This document shows, one piece after another, positions 1 to 4,652 of a stretch of DNA of 17,926 bases. The DNA lies in the NCBI GenBank assembly GCA_030041195.1, contig JASHOI010000254.1, positions 1 through 17,926 of the forward strand. The letters run 5' to 3'. The translations under genes and the position numbers were made by a program. The notes below the pieces were generated by a model that was given only the letters and a program-made list of their open reading frames with translations, searched no databases and was not told where the DNA came from. Numbering within the stretch: position 1 is the stretch's first letter; every line of letters starts with the position of its first letter. Source of the DNA: Streptosporangiaceae bacterium. Lineage in GTDB: Bacteria > Actinomycetota > Actinomycetes > Streptosporangiales > Streptosporangiaceae.

Positions 1-82
1 CGGGGCACGGCCTGGAAGCCGGCCGGGCGGAGGCCCGGCGGCGAGCTGAGCGGGCCGGGCGCGGCGCGAGCCGGAGCGGTGG
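1..82. other. GC-rich left edge, no gene assigned; contains a hairpin
   Basis: This edge is too short and GC-rich to assign a reading frame. It holds a perfect hairpin at 22-39 (GCCGGGC, loop GGAG, GCCCGGC). The hairpin lies 44 bases beyond the stop codon of the minus-strand GntR gene, so it could end that transcript or one entering from the left. There is no T-tract, which is common for actinobacterial hairpin terminators, so this is a structural guess. Confidence 0.3.
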
Positions 83-418
83 CTAGTGCGGCACGTGGGG
101 ATGCGGGCGCTGAGTACCGGTTGCCTGCGTTCGCTTGGCTAACGGCCGCGCCGGGACCTGCCGGCCGCTCCCGCCGCCGGACCGCGCTGACCGCCGCTCG
201 ATCACGAACGTCCCCCGGCCCGGTACGGTCTCGACCAGGCCCTCCTTGACCAGGATGTTGATCGCCCGGCGCACGGTTCCGACCGCCAGATGAGTTTCCT
301 CGGTTAGCTTGGTGATCGACGGCAGCTGGTTCGTGATCTTGCCAGACGCTATATCCGCCCGCAAGAGCCCCGCGAGCTGCAGGTACGGGTGCTCCGGCGA
401 CGTCTCGTCGATCTTCAC
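83..418 (-). CDS. Short GntR-family winged-helix transcriptional regulator
   Basis: A 111-residue protein consisting almost only of a GntR-type winged helix, at about residues 11-74. It shows the usual pattern of a helix beginning YLQLAGLLR, then GKITNQLPS, a recognition helix region AVGTVRRAINIL and the wing GLVETVPGRGTFV. There is no C-terminal effector domain (FCD or UTRA), only a basic, low-complexity tail of about 35 residues. Such short forms in actinomycetes include the KorSA-type repressors of integrative elements and many chromosomal autoregulators. The start is GTG at 418. No ribosome-binding site is visible; a TAAGTT -10-like hexamer ends seven bases before it, so the mRNA may be leaderless. 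The gene diverges from a small protein gene and inverted repeats fill the shared region, which suggests that it represses itself and its neighbour. The regulated ligand is unknown. Confidence 0.88.
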   Translation of the reverse strand: MKIDETSPEHPYLQLAGLLRADIASGKITNQLPSITKLTEETHLAVGTVRRAINILVKEGLVETVPGRGTFVIERRSARSGGGSGRQVPARPLAKRTQATGTQRPHPHVPH

Positions 419-436
419 GCCGGTAACTTAACCGGC
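419..436. promoter_or_regulatory. Inverted repeat over the GntR-gene start and -10 region (putative operator)
   Basis: The sequence GCCGGT-AACTTA-ACCGGC has perfect 6-base arms around a 6-base centre and directly abuts the GTG start of the GntR gene. Read on the minus strand, its centre is TAAGTT, a TANNNT-type -10 placed so that transcription would begin at the GTG. A repressor bound here would block RNA polymerase, which fits autoregulation. Operator function is inferred from position only. Confidence 0.45.
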
Positions 437-456
437 TGCGACATGCGGAAACCAGA

Positions 457-480
457 CAAGCCATTGCTTAGCATGGCTTG
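457..480. promoter_or_regulatory. 8-8-8 inverted repeat in the GntR / small-protein divergent promoter (putative operator)
   Basis: CAAGCCAT and ATGGCTTG are perfect 8-base inverted arms separated by 8 bases (TGCTTAGC). The element sits just upstream of the TATGAT hexamer at 490-495, covering the expected -35 region of the plus-strand small gene. The half-sites differ from those of the neighbouring repeat at 419-436, so the two may bind different proteins or differ in affinity. Confidence 0.5.
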
Positions 481-489
481 ACATGGCGG

Positions 490-495
490 TATGAT
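490..495 (+). promoter_or_regulatory. Putative -10 element (TATGAT) of the 67-residue protein gene
   Basis: TATGAT matches the actinobacterial TANNNT -10 pattern. It ends seven bases before the ATG at 503, so transcription from it would begin at or next to that ATG and give a leaderless message. No good -35 hexamer is visible. It overlaps the alternative ATG at 491, which argues against that upstream start. Confidence 0.45.
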
Positions 496-502
496 CGAGC
501 TC

Positions 503-706
503 ATGGATGGCATCAACGACGCCGCCGGGCTCGCGGGCGAGTTCCCCGGCTGGGAGGCGTGGCAGGGCATTGACCGGCTGTGGCACGCGCGGATCCGCGG
601 AGCCATTCCCCCGGTGATGGTTCACGGCGACGATCTGGTCGACCTGCGCGAGCAGATCATCCACTATGTGCGCAGCACAGAGGATGACCCGCCCCGCAGC
701 GGCTGA
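503..706 (+). CDS. Small hypothetical protein (67 residues) divergent from the GntR regulator
   Basis: A short acidic protein from MDGINDAAG to EDDPPRSG, with Trp/His-rich middle segments (GWEAWQGIDRLWHARIRG) and no membrane segment or signal. I do not recognise the family. The start at ATG 503 is preferred over ATG 491 (71 residues). The upstream ATG lies inside the TATGAT hexamer and neither has a ribosome-binding site, so a leaderless start at 503 fits best. It diverges from the GntR gene across a 24-base inverted repeat and is therefore probably repressed by it. It is followed by a strong palindrome and then the SDR gene. It could be a small regulatory partner, but no function can be assigned. 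Confidence 0.6.
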   Translation: MDGINDAAGLAGEFPGWEAWQGIDRLWHARIRGAIPPVMVHGDDLVDLREQIIHYVRSTEDDPPRSG

Positions 707-723
707 CCGGGGGAAGGTTGCGG

Positions 724-742
724 CCTGGCCGCAGCGGCCAGG
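724..742. terminator. 19-base palindrome between the small gene and the SDR gene (hairpin or operator)
   Basis: CCTGGCCGC-A-GCGGCCAGG is a perfect 9-base inverted repeat around a single A, folding as a strong stem with a small loop. It lies 18 bases after the stop of the small gene and 24 bases before the SDR start. It may terminate the first transcript, or act as an operator over the -35 position of the SDR promoter. The sequence alone does not decide. Confidence 0.4.
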
Positions 743-754
743 AACCGGACCACA

Positions 755-760
755 TAGGGT
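755..760 (+). promoter_or_regulatory. Putative -10 element (TAGGGT) of a leaderless SDR transcript
   Basis: TAGGGT fits TANNNT and ends six bases before the GTG start at 767. No ribosome-binding site precedes that GTG. This is the same spacing as at the GntR and small-protein genes, suggesting leaderless starts in this block. No convincing -35 is visible. Confidence 0.35.
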
Positions 761-766
761 CAATGC

Positions 767-1522
767 GTGGCGGACCGAGCGATCTTGGTGACTGGAGCTT
801 CGCGGGGCATCGGCCGGGCCATTGCCCGGGCGTTCGCCGGCCAGGGCGACAGGGTGGCGGTGCACCACCGGGACTCCGGTGAGCTCGCCGAGGACGTGGT
901 AGCCGGGCTGCCCGGCGACGGGCACGTGGTGGTGCGGGCCGACCTGACCGACCCGGACGACGTCCGGCGCATGGTGGACCGTGCCTGCGACGCGCTGGGC
1001 GGCCTGGACGTCCTGGTGAACAACGCGGGCATCTTCACCGCGCACCCGATCACCGAGGTGTCATACGCCGAGTGGCAGGCCGCCTGGCAGCAGACCCTGG
1101 GCATCAACCTGGTCGGCGCCGCGAACGTGACCTGGTGCGCGGTTCAGCACATGATCAGCGCGAGGAAGGCGGGACGCATCGTCAACGTGTCCTCCCGCGG
1201 TGCGTTCCGCGGCGAGCCGGGCCAGCCGGCCTACGGCGCGAGCAAGGCCGGCCTGAACGCATTCGGCCAGTCGCTCGCCATAGCGCTGGCCCGCTACGGC
1301 ATCGCGGTCGCCACGGTGGCACCCGGGTTCGTCAATACCGATATGGCCGCGGAACGCCTGGGCTCCCCCGACGGAGACGCGATCCGCGCGCAGAGCCCGT
1401 TCCAGCGGGTCGCCGAGGCCGAGGAGATCGCCGCGGCGGTCCTGTACCTCGCGTCGCCGCAGTCCGAATGGGCCAGCGGCGCCATCCTCGACCTCAACGG
1501 GGCCTCCTACCTGCGTTCCTAA
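767..1522 (+). CDS. SDR-family NAD(P)-dependent oxidoreductase (FabG-like)
   Basis: A 251-residue classical short-chain dehydrogenase/reductase, the normal length for the family. It has a Rossmann cofactor motif TGASRGIG (residues 9-16), a structural NNAG (85-88), the active-site Ser in VNVSSRG (about 142-143), and the catalytic Tyr156 and Lys160 in YGASK. The cofactor/substrate loop is APGFVNTDM (185-193) and the C-terminal strand is GAILDLNGASYL. A basic residue (Arg35) at the end of the second strand favours NADP(H). It is soluble and probably reduces a ketone or oxidises an alcohol; the substrate cannot be read. Close relatives are commonly called 3-oxoacyl-ACP reductase, but there is no fatty-acid gene nearby, so no symbol is given. 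The GTG at 767 is the start because the cofactor motif follows directly; the message may be leaderless. Confidence 0.93.
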   Translation: MADRAILVTGASRGIGRAIARAFAGQGDRVAVHHRDSGELAEDVVAGLPGDGHVVVRADLTDPDDVRRMVDRACDALGGLDVLVNNAGIFTAHPITEVSYAEWQAAWQQTLGINLVGAANVTWCAVQHMISARKAGRIVNVSSRGAFRGEPGQPAYGASKAGLNAFGQSLAIALARYGIAVATVAPGFVNTDMAAERLGSPDGDAIRAQSPFQRVAEAEEIAAAVLYLASPQSEWASGAILDLNGASYLRS

Positions 1523-1579
1523 TGCGGGTTCCTGGCATGTGACCTCGGTGGGCGTGTGCGTCGTGGGAGTCTGCCGGTG

Positions 1580-2173
1580 ATGGGTACGGATTATCCAGAG
1601 CATGTGCTCGCGCGTGAGCCGGCCCCGCCGTATGTGGGGGAAGGGCCGTTTGCTCTGTGGCACTTCAGTGAGGATCCCAGTCTCGGCCGGTTCCGCCCTC
1701 ACGCGCCGGCCGCGAACCCGGAAGCGCCGCCGCTGGTCTGGGCGGTTGACACCCGTCATGCGCCGATGTTCTGGTTCCCGAGGGATTGCCCGCGTGGCTG
1801 TATCTGGCCGGTGTCTTCCACCACAAGCGAGGATCGTGAGCGGTTCTTCGGGCAGAGCGCCACGAGCCGGGTGCATGTGATGGAGGCGGGCTGGCTGCGG
1901 CGCATGCAGGAATGCCGCTTGTTCGCATACCAGCTGCCATCCGGGCCGTTCCGGCCGCACAGCGTGGGCGGCTACTGGGTCTGCGCAGAGCAGGTGGACG
2001 CGATCGAGCAGGTGGTCATCGAAGATCTTGTAGGCAGGCATGGCCGGGCCGGCATCGAGCTTCGGATAACGCCGTCTATCTGGCCGTTCTGGCGGCGGGT
2101 CGCGAACTCAACCGTGGAGTTCAGCGGCTCCCGGCTGCGCAACAGCGCCCCGCACCCAGACCGGTTCGGATAG
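1580..2173 (+). CDS. DUF6886-family protein
   Basis: A 197-residue soluble protein from the ATG at 1580. The conserved block begins LWHFSEDPSLGRFRPH, continues with VWAVDTRHAPMFWFPRDCPR, and later VHVMEAGWL and CRLFAYQLP. These are the hallmarks I associate with DUF6886, a family of unknown biochemistry seen in actinobacteria and bacilli. The closely spaced His, Asp, Arg and Cys residues suggest a catalytic or metal site, but this is inference. The frame is also open from GTG 1556; the ATG is preferred because a GGGAG lies 11 bases ahead and conservation starts after it. It follows the SDR gene by 57 bases on the same strand, so they may be co-transcribed. It converges with the GNAT gene. Confidence 0.8.
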   Translation: MGTDYPEHVLAREPAPPYVGEGPFALWHFSEDPSLGRFRPHAPAANPEAPPLVWAVDTRHAPMFWFPRDCPRGCIWPVSSTTSEDRERFFGQSATSRVHVMEAGWLRRMQECRLFAYQLPSGPFRPHSVGGYWVCAEQVDAIEQVVIEDLVGRHGRAGIELRITPSIWPFWRRVANSTVEFSGSRLRNSAPHPDRFG

Positions 2174-2186
2174 TTCTGGCTGGTGG

Positions 2187-2214
2187 GGCTGGATTCCTCA
2201 GGCCAGATCCAGCC
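2187..2214. terminator. Possible bidirectional terminator hairpin between convergent genes
   Basis: GGCTGGAT and ATCCAGCC are perfect 8-base arms with a 12-base loop. The element lies where the DUF6886 gene (ending 2173) and the GNAT gene (ending 2198) converge, and it includes the GNAT stop region. Position and symmetry suit a shared terminator. No T-tract is present. Confidence 0.35.
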
Positions 2215-2683
2215 GCATTCGCTCCTCGTTTCCTGCCGGGTGCTCCGGCAGCGGCTGGCGGTGGTTCGTGCTGACAAAGCCCACGCTCCGATACAAATGC
2301 ACTGCGGCATCATTGCCATCGAGTACCCACAGGAAGACTGTCCGCACCCCGGCGTTCCGCAAGCGCTCGATGGCTCGCGAGATCATGGCGCGAGCGATAC
2401 CAGAACGCCGGTGCCGGGGAGAGACCCACAGATATTCCAGATAACGCTGATGAGCCGGCGCATCTGGCTCCCTGGTCGCGCCGAGCAGGCTGATCGGCTC
2501 GCCTTCGACAAAGCCAACACTCCATTCGCCACGGGCGAATTCGGCCTGCCATCGGTCCTCGCCGTAGGCGTCCTCCTCTTCGTAGCTTGAAAGGAAAGCC
2601 CGAGGTGAGTCTTCTAGCGCTGATAGCCTGACCTTCCGAAGCAAAAGCCACTCGTCAGGAGCAAGCTGCTTCATATCAGGCAT
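2198..2683 (-). CDS. GNAT-family N-acetyltransferase
   Basis: A 161-residue GCN5-related acetyltransferase, full length. The acetyl-CoA pyrophosphate loop is RRSGIA within SPRHRRSGIARAM (about residues 89-100), following the strand YLEYLWVS. The C-terminal half has the conserved NDAAVHLYRSVGF (124-136), where the Tyr often serves as general acid, and ends with ERMRLDL. It transfers an acetyl group from acetyl-CoA to an amine; the acceptor (small molecule, antibiotic, peptide or protein N-terminus) is not evident. The start is ATG 2683, with ATG 2674 as an alternative; neither has a clear ribosome-binding site. Its base composition is visibly less GC-rich than the SDR or helicase genes, for example about 53% GC across 2281-2340. 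That fits an accessory or recently acquired gene. Confidence 0.92.
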   Translation of the reverse strand: MPDMKQLAPDEWLLLRKVRLSALEDSPRAFLSSYEEEDAYGEDRWQAEFARGEWSVGFVEGEPISLLGATREPDAPAHQRYLEYLWVSPRHRRSGIARAMISRAIERLRNAGVRTVFLWVLDGNDAAVHLYRSVGFVSTNHRQPLPEHPAGNEERMRLDLA

Positions 2684-2863
2684 AATTTCTGATTTTCACA
2701 CGGCGCGGCGAGGAACGGCAAGGCTGAAGATCAATCCAGAGTTTAGCCAACGCTCGGGCGCCGCCTGCGCCCGGTGCCCGGTCAATGGGCGACCGGACGC
2801 AGCGCCGCGGTCCCTGCCATTCCCGGGCATCGTCTGCATGGACTCGCCGAGCCCTGGCTGGGC
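2684..2863. other. Intergenic stretch with two adjacent hairpins
   Basis: No gene is seen here. Two hairpins stand side by side: CGGGCGC-CGCCT-GCGCCCG at 2755-2773 and CCGGTC-AATGGGC-GACCGG at 2778-2796. They lie 68-109 bases past the stop of the minus-strand membrane-protein gene and may terminate it. The promoter of the GNAT gene should also be absent from this side's plus strand and lies just right of 2683, but no clear hexamers were found. Confidence 0.3.
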
Positions 2864-3175
2864 CTAGCGGTGGATCAGCAGCACCACAGCCAGCACGGCT
2901 ATGAGCAGCATGATCAGGAGCGCGGACGTCATCTCGGCTGCTACCCGCAGGAACTCGGATGCCAGCGCCGCCAGGCTCCGCGCTGCGCGGGCTATCGTGG
3001 CCAGAAGGGCAAGGACGAGAAGCACAACCGCCAGGCCGGCCACTCCCGCCGAGCTGCTGCTCGCCGCGAGCACGACCGCGGCCGGGTGAAGGTTGCCGGG
3101 ATCATGTGCGGCCAGGACAGTTGCCACCGCGAGGTGGCGAGTTATTGTGGTACGCAAGGGACATCCTCTGTTCAT
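2864..3175 (-). CDS. Small hypothetical membrane protein
   Basis: A 103-residue protein with two strongly hydrophobic segments: GVAGLAVVLLVLALLATIA at about 44-62 and ALLIMLLIAVLAVVLLI at the C-terminus (about 85-101). They are joined by an amphipathic linker (RAARSLAALASEFLRVAAEM), and the chain ends just after the second helix. The N-terminal 30 residues are polar and could contain a signal-like segment. The family is not recognised; small two-helix proteins of this kind occur beside transfer genes of actinomycete integrative elements and among holin-like proteins, but nothing here settles that. ATG 3175 lacks a ribosome-binding site. TTG 3157, preceded by AGAGGA at six bases, is a good alternative start (97 residues). 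A strong hairpin lies in its presumed leader at 3198-3229. Third-position GC use supports coding only moderately. Confidence 0.5.
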   Translation of the reverse strand: MNRGCPLRTTITRHLAVATVLAAHDPGNLHPAAVVLAASSSSAGVAGLAVVLLVLALLATIARAARSLAALASEFLRVAAEMTSALLIMLLIAVLAVVLLIHR

Positions 3176-3197
3176 CAGCGCACTGGAGTTCCGGTTG

Positions 3198-3229
3198 GCG
3201 GGCGCCCCTGTTGCCGCAGGGGTGCCCGC
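3198..3229. promoter_or_regulatory. Strong 13-bp hairpin in the leader of the small membrane-protein gene
   Basis: GCGGGCGCCCCTG and CAGGGGTGCCCGC pair over 13 positions with one G-T wobble around the loop TTGCCG. It lies 23 bases upstream of ATG 3175 on the minus strand. There it could act as a leader structure, attenuator or upstream terminator. The role is inferred from position only. Confidence 0.4.
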
Positions 3230-3306
3230 AGTAGTCTGCGGGCGGCGAGGCTGGGTTCGCCGTGAGCGGGCCGGCCTCTCTGCACGATCTAGACTTCAGC
3301 TTGTCT

Positions 3307-3319
3307 GGCTGAACTTCAG
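3307..3319 (+). repeat. Copy 1 of the 13-mer GGCTGAACTTCAG (putative operator)
   Basis: This 13-mer holds the odd-centred palindrome CTGAA-C-TTCAG. An identical copy lies 225 bases downstream next to the XRE start. A further ACTTCAG lies at 3293-3299. The two copies bracket the AT-richer gap, so they may be a pair of binding sites allowing looping, or an incidental duplication. Confidence 0.45.
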
Positions 3320-3522
3320 TTAAGTATTGAATTCTGACCTCCTCCTTTAGCTTTGGGCCCTAGAGTCTTCTACTTTCAGTGTGCGCTGTCGTCTAATGTT
3401 CATCAAGGCTTGCTGAACGAGCTGTCTGGCTCCACACACACGGGCGGCTCTACAGCGTCATGAGACCCCGCATCACCGTCTACCTGTGGTTTTTCTGGAG
3501 CTTCACCGGGTATAGAGGTGTT

Positions 3523-3528
3523 TAGAAT
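3523..3528 (+). promoter_or_regulatory. Putative -10 element (TAGAAT) of the XRE-regulator gene
   Basis: TAGAAT is a good TANNNT -10 hexamer, placing the start of transcription near 3535, just inside the second palindrome copy. The -35 is weak (CTTCAC, 16 bases upstream). The leader would be about 26 bases with a modest GAGGCAGG ribosome-binding site before ATG 3561. Confidence 0.45.
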
Positions 3529-3531
3529 GAA

Positions 3532-3544
3532 GGCTGAACTTCAG
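3532..3544 (+). repeat. Copy 2 of the 13-mer GGCTGAACTTCAG at the XRE transcription start (putative operator)
   Basis: This copy is identical to 3307-3319 and sits four bases past the TAGAAT -10, covering the predicted transcription start and ending 16 bases before the XRE start codon. That is a typical place for autorepression by a helix-turn-helix protein. Recognition by the adjacent XRE protein is inferred. Confidence 0.5.
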
Positions 3545-3560
3545 GTGAACCGAGGCAGGT

Positions 3561-4652
3561 ATGGACGTTCAGGATCCGCGACAGGTTCTGGCCCGGCGCC
3601 TTCGCTCGTTGAGGGAGGGCAAGCGGATCACCCAGAAAAAGCTCGCACGAGCACTGGGCGGGGTCAGCGTCCCCCTGATCTCCTCATGGGAGTCACAGTC
3701 CAACCCGCAGATCCCGCCGCTGCAGCGACTGGAATCCTACGCAGCCCTCTTCGCGACCGAGCGTTCGTTCGAGGGCGACGCGGCTCGGCTGATCGACGTG
3801 AGGGACATGAGCGATGCGGAGCGGGAGACCATGGCTGAGCTGGCGCGCGAGCTCAGGCAGCTGCGCAACGAAGCGATGCGTGCCGGTGCCCTTAGCGCCG
3901 AACCTGCCCGGCTCGTCCTTGTCGACGAGTCGCTGACCGCTGGCCCCTGGCGCTACCCGGACGGAGAAGAGATCACCATCGTCTGCGCCCAGTGGCCACC
4001 GGACATCCTGGAGAGGATCCCGTACACGGATCCCAGTGACCCCGACTACATAGAGGCCCTGACCTACGCAGATCTCGATGCCCTGATCGAGCTGTATGGC
4101 CATGTGCGAGCGGCCAATCCGGCCAACCGGGTGAACCTGCGCATTTCAAGCAACTTTGTCGCCGACAACTCCAGCGATCACCTGGTCACGCTCGGCGGGA
4201 TTGACTGGAACACGCTGACCAGCTCGGCGATAGAAAAGCTAAACCTGCCGGTTCGGCAGGTGGCCGATTGGGGTACTCCAGGAGGACAATACTTTGAAAC
4301 AGGCGAAACCGAGCCGACGTCGCAGTACCGGCCGGTGCTGAAGAAGTCGGGTGGCAAGATGGTTCTCGATGAGGACGTCGCACTCTTTGCCCGCGCGGTG
4401 AATCCCTTCAACCGGGAACGGACCCTCACGATTTGCAGTGGCATGTACGGTCGCGGCACCCTCGGCGCGGTCCGTGCACTAACAGACAAAAAATTTCGCG
4501 GCCGCAACGCGGAGTATTTGCGAACACGGTTCGGCGAGAGCGATTCCTACTGCATCCTGACCCGCGTTCGCATCCTGAATGGCAACGCGCTGACCCCGGA
4601 CTGGACCTCCGAAGAGTCCAGGCATTTCGAATGGCCTGGGCAATCCCGGTGA
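3561..4652 (+). CDS. XRE-type DNA-binding protein with a large C-terminal Rossmann-like domain
   Basis: A 363-residue protein in three parts. Residues about 8-66 form an XRE/Cro-type helix-turn-helix (RLRSLREGKRITQKKLARAL, then SVPLISSWESQS and LQRLESYAALF). Residues about 84-107 form a short charged helix. Residues 117-360 form a conserved alpha/beta domain: EITIVCAQWP, then TYADLDALIELYGHVRAANP, then DHLVTLGGIDWN (206-217), then NPFNRERTLTICSGMYGRGT (281-300). The last two resemble the GG-x-x-N / NPFN / G-x-x-x-x-GT pattern of Rossmann-like ligand-binding repeats, as in S-layer-type proteins. I have seen this HTH-plus-domain arrangement in actinobacterial proteins of no known function. The start is ATG 3561 with GAGGCAGG ahead. 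The stop overlaps the next gene, so the two are probably translated together. A sensor or regulator role is inferred; the ligand is unknown. Confidence 0.8.
   Translation: MDVQDPRQVLARRLRSLREGKRITQKKLARALGGVSVPLISSWESQSNPQIPPLQRLESYAALFATERSFEGDAARLIDVRDMSDAERETMAELARELRQLRNEAMRAGALSAEPARLVLVDESLTAGPWRYPDGEEITIVCAQWPPDILERIPYTDPSDPDYIEALTYADLDALIELYGHVRAANPANRVNLRISSNFVADNSSDHLVTLGGIDWNTLTSSAIEKLNLPVRQVADWGTPGGQYFETGETEPTSQYRPVLKKSGGKMVLDEDVALFARAVNPFNRERTLTICSGMYGRGTLGAVRALTDKKFRGRNAEYLRTRFGESDSYCILTRVRILNGNALTPDWTSEESRHFEWPGQSR

Larger units (their letters stand above)
3176..3560. promoter_or_regulatory. AT-richer 385-base divergent regulatory gap
   Basis: No convincing gene lies here. The stretch contains the divergent control region between the small membrane protein and the XRE regulator. 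It has a 13-base-pair hairpin near the left end and two copies of a palindrome-containing 13-mer. A run of clearly lower GC follows the first copy (27 of 60 bases are G or C in 3301-3360). A possible promoter TTGTCT-18-TATTGA (3301-3330) overlaps the first copy. The length exceeds what a simple divergent promoter needs, so an untranslated RNA is possible but not demonstrated. Confidence 0.45.

Noticed and set aside
428..1045. 205-codon minus-strand open frame opposite the small gene and the SDR
   Set aside because: It covers the SDR cofactor motif on the other strand and has no recognisable pattern of its own.
3460..3525. 21-codon ORF (MRPRITVYLWFFWSF...) whose stop overlaps the TAGAAT hexamer
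   Set aside because: It has no ribosome-binding site and nothing beyond a start and a stop; it is too short to support as a gene. Its aromatic-rich sequence is noted only in case a leader peptide is sought.
3307..3544. The two 13-mers as attachment-site repeats of an integrated element
   Set aside because: They lie only 225 bases apart with no integrase, tRNA or cargo gene between them; operator copies are a simpler explanation.
4433..4630. Upstream extension of the GT-A-like gene
   Set aside because: The extension lies out of frame inside the XRE gene's conserved C-terminal blocks and reads as basic, motif-free sequence; ATG 4631 or GTG 4649 is sufficient.
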